Assembly: GCF_000617925.1 (NCBI RefSeq)
Contig: NZ_BAMT01000004.1
Span: forward strand, 141,161 to 205,160
DNA length: 64,000 bases
From: Methylobacillus glycogenes JCM 2850
GTDB taxonomy: Bacteria > Pseudomonadota > Gammaproteobacteria > Burkholderiales > Methylophilaceae
Direction: 5' to 3'
Shown: positions 37,298-45,032 of the stretch, one piece after another
Layout of the letters: the number at the start of each line of letters is the position of its first letter
Position numbering within the stretch: position 1 is the first letter of the stretch
The notes under the pieces: generated by a model
Seen by the model: the letters and a program-made list of their open reading frames with translations, nothing else
Databases searched by the model: none
Told to the model about the DNA's origin: nothing
Made by a program: the position numbers and the translations under genes

Positions 37298-38170
37298 TTA
37301 ACTACGTAATGCCATGGCGCGCAGCAGTGCGTCGATTTGCCCGAAGGCATCCTGCTGCCACTGTTCTGGCGTTCTATCACCGAGTGCATCTGTGTTTTCA
37401 ACAAAGCGTCTTACACAGGTAGGGCCATGTCCTTCGAAAGCGTCAAACTTGTCGGCGATATGCTGAAAGCCGAGTACTCCACTTTTATGTTCCAGTAGTG
37501 GGCGGCATTGCTGTGCCAGCGCTTCAATACCCCCTGGATAGTGACGCACACAGTAGTAGATATCGTAGGCATCTTTTTGCTTGTAGCGCCCCGCGAGCGC
37601 ATGCCCCTTCATTGCTAGCAAGGCGGGGATAGAGCACACAGCAATTTCTACGCGGTTTGTTCCGCCTTCAGGCATCTGTCCTGCTACTGCCACGAGTTGA
37701 TAGAAGCGTATCGCCAGATCGGCACCATCCGCGTGTTGTACAGCGAAGTCACTGATCAGAGGTGGGAGGTTTTTGACGACTTTAGTGTCGCGCGGCATCA
37801 AAAAATCGACTACGACATCAATCGTTTCTCCTCCATCTCTGGCGGGAACTTGGCGCACGAGTTGAAAGCGCCTCAGGCTTTCCCGTTGGGCATAGCCATG
37901 GCCTAGCAGCGCACCGATTAAAGTGGCATATTCGCCCTCGCCAAGTGCTGCCGCATCCAGGCCAACATCCACATCTAGAGTGCCAATATGCGGCATGTCT
38001 TCGTTGGCCAATAGCAGCCAGGGAACTGCGCCGCCGATGATGGCGAACTTACCCTTGAAACTTCCTAGAATCTGGCCCATCTCAATGAGCACAGACTTTA
38101 CGGCAGCGGTCGTGCGGTCATCGTACTCGGCTGCAGACTGCGGTTCTTGTGGCTGTGTCATTTTGGCCAT
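37298..38170 (-). CDS. Nucleotidyltransferase, AbiEii-type toxin
   Basis: A 290-residue protein with the nucleotidyltransferase fold (KFAIIGGAVPWLLLANE; TLDVDVGLD supplying catalytic acids; ETIDVVVDFL) and a helical C-terminus. AbiEii-type toxins transfer nucleotides and act in type IV toxin-antitoxin or phage-defence systems. Its 5' end overlaps the AbiEi-like gene by 13 bases, giving the usual antitoxin-then-toxin order. It is inserted between umuC and umuD. Confidence 0.8.
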   Translation of the reverse strand: MAKMTQPQEPQSAAEYDDRTTAAVKSVLIEMGQILGSFKGKFAIIGGAVPWLLLANEDMPHIGTLDVDVGLDAAALGEGEYATLIGALLGHGYAQRESLRRFQLVRQVPARDGGETIDVVVDFLMPRDTKVVKNLPPLISDFAVQHADGADLAIRFYQLVAVAGQMPEGGTNRVEIAVCSIPALLAMKGHALAGRYKQKDAYDIYYCVRHYPGGIEALAQQCRPLLEHKSGVLGFQHIADKFDAFEGHGPTCVRRFVENTDALGDRTPEQWQQDAFGQIDALLRAMALRS

Positions 38171-39219
38171 GACAATAACGTTTTGCGCAAATGGTCTGCG
38201 GCTTCGGCGCCACGCTCCCCGGCAATTGATAGGTCTAGGTAGGTTTGCACCGGGCTTGTACAGACCATGCCTGGCGCTGGTTCTACGCTGTCGGCAAGCA
38301 GTCCCGAATCTTTTAGTACCGTAACGACTACGTTTTCACCCTTAGGGCTGTCAGTGAGCTTCAGCGCTGCCTGGAGCTTGTGCAGACCTTCATTGTCTGC
38401 GAAGAAGTAGTGTGTGCCTGTGCGTGCATAAGGCGCAAGCCACTGCGCCGCTGAGAAGGAAGCGAAGGCTGCGCGCCCGGCACTGGGGTTGGTGCTGAGC
38501 GCTTGGTGAGCCGCGTCTTCAAGTGCACTGCCATGCAATGAGGTATAGAAGCGCAGCCGCTCACCTAATGGCGCGGTGTAGCTTTGTTGCCATGCATCTA
38601 GCAGGGCGTCGGGCTCCGAGAGAATCAAGCCATTATCAGCGCTGTGTGCCCATTCTCTATCGATCAAGCCTGTGCGCACATTGCTGACGTGCCCCAGGCT
38701 TACCCCAGAGATTGCCGACAATTCAGTCACTCGCCAGGCCCGGTCAGGCTCGCGTAGCATAGCGCGCAGCACTTGCGCAGATTTTGGTCTGAAAAGGGAT
38801 TTGAGTGCACGTTGTTCGGCCACAGGCTTTTCTGCCACGATGCGCTCTATGAACACACTGCCGAAGACAATATGAGCATTGCCTTCTAAGTCGAGATAAC
38901 CGACGCCTTTCTCATCGCACAATTGCCTCACCGCAGGAGAGAGGTAAGGGGCGATGAAAACGGGCGTTGCCTGAGGTGCGTGATGCCTAACATAATCCCG
39001 CAACTCCAGTAGCGCCGATCTCGCGTATCGAGGTTGCCCGTTTGACTTGTACGCACATATAAGCTGATGCTCCCTACCATCTACCAGTAGCCTGACGATC
39101 AAGTCCGGCTCCCAATCGCCTGACACGCCTACTGCATCAATACCTTGCACCTCAAGGATGGGAATCTTCTCCAGCAGTTGCCATAAGGCCTCACCTGCTA
39201 GAGTGTCTGCTTCTTTCAT
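38158..39219 (-). CDS. AbiEi-type antitoxin/transcriptional regulator
   Basis: A protein of about 353 residues. The N-terminal part resembles a nuclease-like or winged fold, and the centre holds a winged helix-turn-helix (AWRVTELSAISGVSLGHVSNV). The C-terminal part has the AbiEi pattern ending in PVQTYLDL. I chose 39219 (MKEADTL), which has an AGAGAG site; a start at 39240 is also possible. In AbiE systems this protein represses its own promoter through inverted repeats and neutralises the nucleotidyltransferase. Paired direct and inverted repeats lie just upstream. Confidence 0.75.
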   Translation of the reverse strand: MKEADTLAGEALWQLLEKIPILEVQGIDAVGVSGDWEPDLIVRLLVDGREHQLICAYKSNGQPRYARSALLELRDYVRHHAPQATPVFIAPYLSPAVRQLCDEKGVGYLDLEGNAHIVFGSVFIERIVAEKPVAEQRALKSLFRPKSAQVLRAMLREPDRAWRVTELSAISGVSLGHVSNVRTGLIDREWAHSADNGLILSEPDALLDAWQQSYTAPLGERLRFYTSLHGSALEDAAHQALSTNPSAGRAAFASFSAAQWLAPYARTGTHYFFADNEGLHKLQAALKLTDSPKGENVVVTVLKDSGLLADSVEPAPGMVCTSPVQTYLDLSIAGERGAEAADHLRKTLLSWPK

Positions 39220-39244
39220 AAAACTCTCTGTTTTCAGCATGTGT

Positions 39245-39334
39245 TGAAAATATCATATTTATTGAAATTCAACATTATTTTCACTTTATTTAACTGTTTC
39301 AGCAAATGCTGAAACTGTCATATTAAATGAAATT
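39245..39334. promoter_or_regulatory. Operator repeats upstream of the AbiE-like operon
   Basis: Two 25-bp direct repeats of the form TGAAA-N3-TCATATT-N3-TGAAATT (39245-39269 and 39310-39334) share 21 of 25 bases. Between them lies the perfect palindrome GTTTCAGC-AAAT-GCTGAAAC (39296-39315). This fits an autorepression site for the AbiEi-like protein. Confidence 0.65.
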
Positions 39335-39466
39335 AATTGATTTTTAGCCAGTGTTGACCTATCAATATGTATGCCTAGTAGCTGAAATAATCTATGCGTA
39401 TGTATAGTTTTGCGGCTTTGTACAGCGTGGTATTATCAGTTTGCCTAAGCCCAGCGGAATCCAGTG

Positions 39467-39580
39467 ATGTCGCGTCTCAAGCTTATATTGCAATCCCTAC
39501 TAGCCTATGTGGATGGTACTTTCCTAGCCTTGGGCGTGCTACCCATCGTCATCATGGTGCTCATACTGCTGACTTTTTGA
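39467..39580 (+). CDS. 37-residue single-span membrane protein
   Basis: ATG 39467 to TGA 39580. It begins MSRLKLILQSLLAYVDGTFL and continues as one hydrophobic span to the end (IVIMVLILLTF). A weak GGAA site lies upstream. An overlapping 64-residue frame (39394-39588) has no protein-like features and was rejected in its favour. Function unknown. Confidence 0.4.
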   Translation: MSRLKLILQSLLAYVDGTFLALGVLPIVIMVLILLTF

Positions 39581-39626
39581 TCAGATGAGCGCAATTCAAG
39601 CCAGCTTTTAAAACGTGCAGACAATA

Positions 39627-39653
39627 AAAAAGGAGCCTGTCAGGCTCCTTTTG
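39627..39653 (-). terminator. Intrinsic terminator of first pqqA unit
   Basis: On the minus strand AGGAGCC-N5-GGCTCCT is followed by TTTTTT, 19 bases after the pqqA stop at 39672. A run of four T on the other side makes it usable in both directions. Confidence 0.85.
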
Positions 39654-39659
39654 GGTATT

Positions 39660-39848
39660 TCGGCTAATAAATTAGCGATTGCAAACGTACATTGTTACTT
39701 CAAAACCAAAACGCATTTCAGTCACTTCTGGCTTGGTCCACATGATAGTTTCCTTTTTGATGACGTTGTTGACGCTTCCCATAGTACGCATTCGTTTAAG
39801 CCTGCACATGCGCACGATCACCAAAGCAGGCTAAGTAAAATCATGAGG
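39660..39848. repeat. pqqA unit, copy 1 of a duplicated roughly 190-bp block
   Basis: This block (gene plus about 105 bases upstream) is nearly identical to 40821-41009, with about seven differences in the upstream part. The upstream regions share a possible -10 element (TACTAT here, TAATAT in copy 2). The two copies are direct repeats. Confidence 0.85.
39672..39743 (-). CDS. pqqA: PqqA, pyrroloquinoline quinone precursor peptide (copy 1)
   Basis: A 23-residue peptide starting [15 protein letters not shown] and containing the conserved Glu15-Val-Thr-Met-Tyr19 core, whose Glu and Tyr are cross-linked to form PQQ. ATG 39743 has an AAGGAAA ribosome-binding site. It stands alone between its own promoter region and a terminator. 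An identical peptide is encoded at 40833-40904. PQQ is the cofactor of methanol dehydrogenase; pqqBCDE are not in the window. Confidence 0.95.
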   Translation of the reverse strand: MWTKPEVTEMRFGFEVTMYVCNR

Positions 39849-39869
39849 GCGGAGAGGACTTATGCTCAC

Positions 39870-40377
39870 TCAACCTTCTCTCAACAGTACGATAGGTTCA
39901 TGGCTGGTACCAGCCTGGAAGGTCAGCATGACATCTGCAGGCAATTTGGCATGCAGAAGGGCAAACGCGATGAGCGGCTCTGCCAGTGCATAGTGCTCGC
40001 TAAAGATGTTGTGCTTTTGCTCTGGAAACTCGGTGATATTACCTAGCGTCACTTGCCTATGCCCATGGCTATCAATGGAAAGCTCAAGAAAATAACGCGC
40101 AATGTCGCGAGTCCCATGTGTTTGATGCGCGGCCCGCTCGGCCAAGTGTCTTAACACCAGCTCATCCGTCACGGTATCTTCTTCACTACCTTCATAAAAT
40201 TTGACCGAGCGTACCTTGCCCGCACCGACTGTAGGGTTGGTCATAAACATGCGGAACGCACTACAGAAGCATTTGTAATGCCTGTTGTTCATGCCCAACT
40301 TCCTGGGTGGCTTGTTTAACGGTATCTGCATCGTTGGATTGCAGCAGCTCAAACCAATGGATCACTTGATGGTTCAT
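39870..40377 (-). CDS. Hypothetical protein between the two pqqA copies, frameshifted
   Basis: The true start is ATG 40377 (MNHQVIHWFELLQSND) with an AGGAGC ribosome-binding site. That frame stops after about 38 residues (QALQMLL). The neighbouring frame then carries the body (SAFRMFMTNPTVGAGKVRSV...HAKLPADVMLTFQAG...VLLREG). One extra base near 40275 explains the split. The protein would have about 168 residues, soluble, rich in His and Glu. I recognise no family; its place between pqqA copies is the only clue. Confidence 0.6.
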
Positions 40378-40467
40378 AGGATGCTCCTATGTTGTTGGGG
40401 GGTATTGGCTGATTGAAAAGGGAAAGTGACCGCGTCAGTTTGTGAAAAGTGACACGTCACTCTACGA

Positions 40468-40563
40468 TCAGTAAATACATGATTCTAAGTAGGCCCAGGC
40501 TGAAACTTGCAGGATGATGACGGCCAGCAATATCCATATCTCATAACCAGGCTTAATCCCCAT
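40468..40563 (-). CDS. 31-residue single-span membrane protein
   Basis: ATG 40563 is preceded by a strong AAGGAGG site and the ORF stops at TGA 40468. It begins MGIKPGYEIWILLAVIILQV; a hydrophobic span is followed by the polar end AYLESCIY. It belongs to the set of tiny membrane proteins in this window. Confidence 0.5.
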   Translation of the reverse strand: MGIKPGYEIWILLAVIILQVSAWAYLESCIY

Positions 40564-40773
40564 CTGCAACATCCTCCTTCCACAGGCTGTGATCTTGCAG
40601 AAAATGATCTAATAGTCTTGGTATGAGGGCTATCCCGAATCGGCTGAATTGTGTGCCAGAGAATCTTCCACAAGCAGGACGATTAAGATGCTCTGGGGAG
40701 AGGAGAGCTGAGGGCGATCAATCAGCAGTGCAAGCTGTGCACAGCAAGAAGGAATAGAACAAGAAGAAATAGA

Positions 40774-40799
40774 AAAGGGAGCCGATGAGGGCTCCCTTT
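40774..40799 (-). terminator. Intrinsic terminator of second pqqA unit
   Basis: On the minus strand AAAGGGAGCC and GGCTCCCTTT pair around a six-base loop, followed by TCTATTTCTTC. It lies 34 bases after the second pqqA stop. It is analogous in position to, but different in sequence from, the first unit's terminator. Confidence 0.8.
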
Positions 40800-40820
40800 G
40801 GGTATTTCAGTTACGTTATT

Positions 40821-41009
40821 CAGTGAGTTCGATTAACGATTGCAAACGTACATCGTTACTTCGAAACCAAAACGCATTTCAGTTACTTCTGGCTTGGTCC
40901 ACATGATAGTTTCCTTTTTGATGACGTTGTTGACGCTTCCCATATTACGCATTCACTAAAGCTTGCACATGCGCACGATCACCAAAGCGGGCTAAGTAAA
41001 ATCATGAGG
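40821..41009. repeat. pqqA unit, copy 2 of the duplicated block
   Basis: Direct repeat of 39660-39848, covering the pqqA gene, ribosome-binding site and about 105 bases of upstream region ending at atcatgaggg in both copies. Confidence 0.85.
40833..40904 (-). CDS. pqqA: PqqA, pyrroloquinoline quinone precursor peptide (copy 2)
   Basis: It encodes the same 23 residues as copy 1, including Glu15 and Tyr19. The DNA differs only by synonymous changes (for example GTG/GTA, TTT/TTC, ACA/ACG), indicating purifying selection on the peptide. It has its own promoter region, AAGGAAA site and terminator. Extra pqqA copies raise precursor dosage in some methylotrophs; here both are monocistronic. Confidence 0.95.
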   Translation of the reverse strand: MWTKPEVTEMRFGFEVTMYVCNR

Positions 41010-41029
41010 GATAGCATCCCTTGGCTGCC

Positions 41030-41470
41030 TTATACGGGTTTGTGGATGACATAAGTCACCACGCCGAATACCACTAGGTTTTCTTCTTCTTGCAGGGTAA
41101 TGGGCGCATGGGCTGGGTTTTCCGACAGCAGGCGTAGTAAGGCACCCCGACGCTGCAAGCGCTTGACCATCCACTCGCCTTCAACATCGACAATGACAAT
41201 ATCGCCATTGCCCGGCGTAAGCGCGCGATTGACCACCAGCAGGCTGCCAGGAAAGATGCCTGCGCCTATCATGGAATCACCCTCGGTTTCAAAAAAGAAG
41301 GTAGCGGGTGGGTTGGGGATTAACCAGTGGTTTAAATCCAAGGTGCCTTGCTCATAATCCTGTGCTGGGCTGGGGAAGTGAGTGCGGCCTGCTCTAACCT
41401 TGAGCGCGATGGGCAAGGGCAGCGACGAGAGATTCAAGGCGATATTACCTAATTGACGACATGTACTCAT
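41030..41470 (-). CDS. umuD: UmuD, SOS mutagenesis protease/polymerase V subunit
   Basis: A 146-residue S24 self-cleaving protein. The Ala-Gly cleavage site lies in KVRAGRTHFPSP, the catalytic Ser in EGDSMIGAGIFPGS, and the catalytic Lys in EWMVKRLQRRG. The length matches the family. A LexA-like box overlaps the promoter 10-30 bases upstream. umuC is 3.9 kb downstream, separated by pqqA copies, a hypothetical gene and the AbiE pair, instead of adjacent. Confidence 0.95.
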   Translation of the reverse strand: MSTCRQLGNIALNLSSLPLPIALKVRAGRTHFPSPAQDYEQGTLDLNHWLIPNPPATFFFETEGDSMIGAGIFPGSLLVVNRALTPGNGDIVIVDVEGEWMVKRLQRRGALLRLLSENPAHAPITLQEEENLVVFGVVTYVIHKPV

Positions 41471-41480
41471 AAAACAATTT

Positions 41481-41500
41481 TACTGTACGAACGTTCAGTT
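41481..41500 (-). promoter_or_regulatory. LexA-like box upstream of umuD
   Basis: tactgtacgaacgttcagtt has CTGT-N8-TCAG, one base off CTGT-N8-ACAG. It matches the umuC box in flanks (TACTGTAC ... CAGTT). It lies immediately upstream of the umuD start at 41470. Confidence 0.75.
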
Positions 41501-41602
41501 GTGGTACGTTATTTCACGTTGTTAATATCCTTCTGCGCGAGATATTTTTAGTGACAAGAAATGGTTTGTCGCTGAGCTAATAACAATAATAGGGAGATTG
41601 AA

Positions 41603-41665
41603 ATGCGAATCCTGCGTAAGCCATTTGCCTGTGCAGCGGCCAATGCCAAAGGGCACGGCGAGTGA
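41603..41665 (+). CDS. 20-residue leader-like ORF
   Basis: ATG 41603 with a good AGGGAG site, ending at TGA 41665 and overlapping the start of the next ORF (GTGA). The peptide MRILRKPFACAAANAKGHGE is basic. It may serve only to couple translation to the following small membrane protein. Confidence 0.35.
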   Translation: MRILRKPFACAAANAKGHGE

Positions 41666-41766
41666 ATCGATGGCTGGATTTCCTCATGCTGATCTGCATG
41701 TTGGCGGCCATTCTGATCGTATGTCAGATTGCCTTGCCTGCGGTCTATGGCTTGAGCTGGTATTAA
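41662..41766 (+). CDS. 34-residue single-span membrane protein
   Basis: GTG 41662 to TAA 41766. It begins MNRWLDFLMLICMLAAILIV and ends AVYGLSWY. A GGCGAG site lies upstream, and it overlaps the preceding 20-codon ORF by four bases. Function unknown. Confidence 0.45.
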   Translation: MNRWLDFLMLICMLAAILIVCQIALPAVYGLSWY

Positions 41767-41813
41767 GCCAGCACTGATACCGCCAGCACTTTATCTGGTG
41801 ATCAAGCTGGCTT

Positions 41814-42029
41814 TTATTGCGGATGCCGCAGGGGATTCAATAAAGGTTTGAGTCCATTGTGGTCAAGCTCCTGCATCAGCGCCAGCAAGCGGCCTATCTC
41901 ACCGGGCGGAAAGCCATTGCGGGCAAACCAGTTGAGATAATGTCCGGGCAGGTCAGCAATCAACCTGCCCTGATATTTGCCAAAGGGCATGGTGCGTGTC
42001 ACCAGCAATTCCAGATCAGCGGTCTGCAT
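41814..42029 (-). CDS. DUF3820 family protein
   Basis: A 71-residue protein with the family pattern MPFGKYQGRLIADLPGHYLNWF followed by GFPPGEIGRLLALMQEL. Function is unknown; some relatives are annotated as quorum-regulated virulence factors. It is followed upstream by another small conserved gene on the same strand. Confidence 0.85.
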   Translation of the reverse strand: MQTADLELLVTRTMPFGKYQGRLIADLPGHYLNWFARNGFPPGEIGRLLALMQELDHNGLKPLLNPLRHPQ

Positions 42030-42068
42030 GATGTTCTCTACTATCTTCCACCGTGTTCAGCCTGAGAT

Positions 42069-42383
42069 TCAATCATCTGCCAGGCTGGCCATCAGCTTGA
42101 TGGCATTGGCAATGTTGGTCGCTGCTATTTTGGTTGTGCAGCAAATGCCTTGTTGCGCGGCATGGGCACGTACCAAACTTAGAATTTCCTGCAATGTAGT
42201 GTCTGCCTGGCGGGTTAGGGTGTGGGCAGGCTGCAAGGCATAGCTCGCACCTGCGCTATCAATCAACCTGACGGCGCTGCGACCTTGCCATGCCGCTAAG
42301 GCCTCTTGGTCAGCCAAATACTCCAGCTCGTCAGCACCCGGGTACTGAATAATGGCAGGCCAATGAATGGTGGATGTGCTCAT
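42069..42383 (-). CDS. Small conserved protein, possibly DUF4144
   Basis: A 104-residue soluble protein (MSTSTIHWPAIIQYPGADEL start) resembling small gamma/betaproteobacterial proteins of the DUF4144 type; the assignment is tentative. It ends 40 bases before the DUF3820 gene, suggesting a two-gene unit. Confidence 0.55.
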   Translation of the reverse strand: MSTSTIHWPAIIQYPGADELEYLADQEALAAWQGRSAVRLIDSAGASYALQPAHTLTRQADTTLQEILSLVRAHAAQQGICCTTKIAATNIANAIKLMASLADD

Positions 42384-42564
42384 GCGCGTTGATGAATTTT
42401 GCTAAAGCCTAGGCTGAGTTAAGTGAAGAGTAGCAGCGTCTGCAGGGATAAGTGGCTGGCCTTGCGTCCTGACTGCCGTTACTATAACGCCTCTTTCCCG
42501 GTGAGGCTGTCTGCCGGATGTTCTGAATTGTAAAACGCCCGAGGGCGAATCTGAAAGCATAGTG

Positions 42565-42894
42565 ATGAGCAAGATTATTGTAGAAAGCAATCCCGCCAAG
42601 TCCCGCCTGGATACCCTGGGCGTGAGCAAGTGGCCAACCTGGTCCAAGGAAGTCTCAACTTTCCCCTGGGTGTTTCCTGAGCAGGAAATTGCCTACATTC
42701 TAGAAGGCGAAGTGGTGATCAAGCCTAATGATGGCAGCCCTGCAGTGACCTTCCGCAAGGGTGATCTGGTGACTTTCCCTGCTGGCCTGCGTTGCACCTG
42801 GGAAGTAAAGCAACCTTTGCACAAGCATTACCAGCTGGATGGCAGCCTGGTCGGTCGTATCTTCCGCCGCATCAAGTTGTTCTTCACCAAATAA
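42565..42894 (+). CDS. Cupin-domain protein
   Basis: A 109-residue single cupin (RmlC-like, DUF861 type): WPTWSKEVSTFPWVFPEQEIAYILEGEVVI, then RKGDLVTFPAGLRCTW. Relatives are small metal-binding or sugar-nucleotide-like barrels without assigned reaction. The start is ATG 42565; a GTG lies in frame one codon upstream. A terminator follows the stop. Confidence 0.85.
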   Translation: MSKIIVESNPAKSRLDTLGVSKWPTWSKEVSTFPWVFPEQEIAYILEGEVVIKPNDGSPAVTFRKGDLVTFPAGLRCTWEVKQPLHKHYQLDGSLVGRIFRRIKLFFTK

Positions 42895-42917
42895 AACTGG
42901 TTTTGACCTAAACAACA

Positions 42918-42946
42918 CCTCATGCATTTCTTGCATGGGGTTTTTT
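42918..42946 (+). terminator. Intrinsic terminator after cupin gene
   Basis: CCTCATGCA and TGCATGGGG pair (one mismatch) around a short loop, followed by TTTTTT. Confidence 0.8.
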
Positions 42947-43008
42947 ATCGCTGAAAACCTGAGATATTCAATACCGCTCTGGATGTGCTGGGCTGGGTGC
43001 AATACTGA

Positions 43009-44196
43009 TCATGCGCTGACTTTACTCATGACGCGGGCATAATGCCTGGGGTCAAAACCGGCCGCCAAAGGCAGCAGAATCAGCATAATCCCGGCTAGTG
43101 CACACCAGGTGGCAGTGAAGCTATGCAGATAATCACGTAGCAATCCAGCAAGCATGGGGCTGGTGCCCGCCACCAGATAACCCATGCCTTGTACCCAGGC
43201 CGTCAGCATGCCTGCCGCACGTGGCTGCTCCAGATGATCCATGCATACAATCATGGAGAGTGGAAACAGCGCACCCACGCCACAACCCGCAATCACCACG
43301 CCGGCCCACGCCAGCCAGTGTTCTCCCAAGGCCAGGCATAGCAAGCCTATGATGGCAAGCAGGATGGCGGTTATCAAACATGGCCGTCTATCCAGCGCAC
43401 GCGCGGCCAGTTGTGAAAACACCAGGCCAGAGACCACTTCTGTAGCACTCAACAGCGATAAAGCCAGGCCCGCCTGGGTTGGGCTATAGCCCAAATCGAG
43501 AAAATGCGGTGGTAGCCATGCCAGCATGCATGTGAAACCTGATGTACCCAGACCAAAAAACGCCGCCAGCCGCCAGGCGCGCGGCAGTTTATGTACTTTT
43601 AACGCTGGCTTTGCTTGCGGCGCGGCCATACTGCCGGGGCCGGAAAGCGGCTGCCGCGGCACCAGGCGTAAAAACAGCCACAAAGTCGGCAGAGCCAGCA
43701 GGCCCCAGCTCGCCAAAGCCCAGCCCAGGGTGCTGTGATGCAAAATCTGCGGAGCGATGGCCGCAGACAGGGCGGCCCCGCCCATAATGGCGGAAATATA
43801 AATGCCCATATAAGAGGCTGTGTGGCTGGGCCAGTGCTGTTTGATGATGCTGGGCATAAAGGCTTGCACCAGGGCGATGCCCAGGCCTGCCAGCAGGGCT
43901 GAGGCAATCATGAGCAGGGGTGCCTGGCTGTAAAAGCGCCACAGTGTGCCTATGGCAATCAGTAACAAAGCCGATGTCAGCAATGCTCGGGGGCTGTAGT
44001 GCCGCAGCAGCCAGTGGCTGCACAACGCACCTGCTCCCATCATGAGAATAGGCAAGCCATTGAGCAGAGATATCCAGCTGTAATTGAGTTGCCAAAGGTT
44101 GAGCAATACATCGGTCAACGGCCCTATGGTGGCCATAACGGGCCGCAGGTTAAGCCCCACCAGAATCAGCAGTAACAGGGTGAGCATGCGCTTCAT
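43009..44196 (-). CDS. Major facilitator transporter, CynX/NimT family
   Basis: A 395-residue protein with 12 predicted membrane spans. The N-terminus LLILVGLNLRPVMATIGPL is the CynX signature (N-L-R-P). Relatives export or import cyanate, nitroimidazoles or related small compounds; substrate unknown. It overlaps the preceding MarR gene (ATGA), so it is probably controlled by it. Confidence 0.85.
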   Translation of the reverse strand: MKRMLTLLLLILVGLNLRPVMATIGPLTDVLLNLWQLNYSWISLLNGLPILMMGAGALCSHWLLRHYSPRALLTSALLLIAIGTLWRFYSQAPLLMIASALLAGLGIALVQAFMPSIIKQHWPSHTASYMGIYISAIMGGAALSAAIAPQILHHSTLGWALASWGLLALPTLWLFLRLVPRQPLSGPGSMAAPQAKPALKVHKLPRAWRLAAFFGLGTSGFTCMLAWLPPHFLDLGYSPTQAGLALSLLSATEVVSGLVFSQLAARALDRRPCLITAILLAIIGLLCLALGEHWLAWAGVVIAGCGVGALFPLSMIVCMDHLEQPRAAGMLTAWVQGMGYLVAGTSPMLAGLLRDYLHSFTATWCALAGIMLILLPLAAGFDPRHYARVMSKVSA

Positions 44197-44780
44197 ATAT
44201 TTACTTCCTTTGGTGCAGGCTCAGCATCTGGCTGTGCATCAAGATGCAGCAGCAATTGCCTCAGGTCTTGGTTCAGGGCATCACGCTGGGCTGCGGGTGG
44301 CAAGGTGAGGGCCAGTTGTTGCAGATACATTTCCAGCAGCGGTTCAAATAGCTGGCGCCCCTCATTGCTGATGATCACTTCCATGCTGCGCTTGTCTGCC
44401 GGGTTGGCCAGTCTTTGTATCAGGCCTTTTTGTGACAAGGTATCCAGACGGTTGCTCATGGCGCCAGAGGTAATCAGCAGGCGTTGATACAAGGTGGTGG
44501 GGGAGAGTTTGCCGCCGTTACGGTAAAGCGTGGCCAGCACATCAAACTCACCCTGATTAAGCCCTGCACGCTCTATCACCGGCATGATGCGTTTCATCAG
44601 CAAGGTGGTAATGCGTAGCAATCGGGTGACCAAGGCCATATCAGCAAAATCCCGACCCGGCAGAGTGGTGTGCCAACTGGCAAGCAAGTGGTCTATATGG
44701 TCTGGCACATGTTCTGCTGCTTGGTCTGCGGCGGCAACTGGATTGTCGGGTGTAAGCGCGGGAGTGGCATCTATGGGCAT
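44193..44780 (-). CDS. MarR-family transcriptional regulator
   Basis: A 195-residue winged-helix regulator (AGLNQGEFDVLATLYRNGGKLSPTTLY; LITSGAMSNRLDTLSQKGLIQR; DKRSMEVIISNEGRQLF). Nested palindromes sit directly in front of its start, and the CynX-type transporter gene follows with a four-base overlap. It probably autoregulates and controls export of an effector compound. No ribosome-binding site is apparent before ATG 44780. Confidence 0.9.
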   Translation of the reverse strand: MPIDATPALTPDNPVAAADQAAEHVPDHIDHLLASWHTTLPGRDFADMALVTRLLRITTLLMKRIMPVIERAGLNQGEFDVLATLYRNGGKLSPTTLYQRLLITSGAMSNRLDTLSQKGLIQRLANPADKRSMEVIISNEGRQLFEPLLEMYLQQLALTLPPAAQRDALNQDLRQLLLHLDAQPDAEPAPKEVNI

Positions 44781-44786
44781 AATTGT

Positions 44787-44819
44787 CTTAACGTTAAGTT
44801 AATTTAACTTGATGTTAAG
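44787..44819. promoter_or_regulatory. MarR operator candidate
   Basis: Overlapping palindromes CTTAACGTTAAG (44787-44798) and AAGTTAATTTAACTT (44796-44810), then a further TTAAG half-site, lie 7 bases upstream of the marR start. Confidence 0.7.
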
Positions 44820-45032
44820 ATAAATCTCCATCTGCGGCAAGCTCGGGATAACTCAAGCCACCTAAATTCCAGCAAATTTAGTTCTAGCAAACTTAGTTAT
44901 AAAGCTCCAGCCAAGCTCAGGCTTATCAGTCATTTCCTACAACAGCTTCAGGCCCATCCTACTGCTAAGCCCTGGGTTTTGCCCCATTATGGCTGCCGTT
45001 ATGCAACAGGCAATAAACCAAAAAGGATAATC

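Noticed and set aside
39394..39588. A 64-codon plus-strand frame
   Set aside because: No ribosome-binding site and poor protein composition; the overlapping 37-residue membrane ORF in another frame is more credible.
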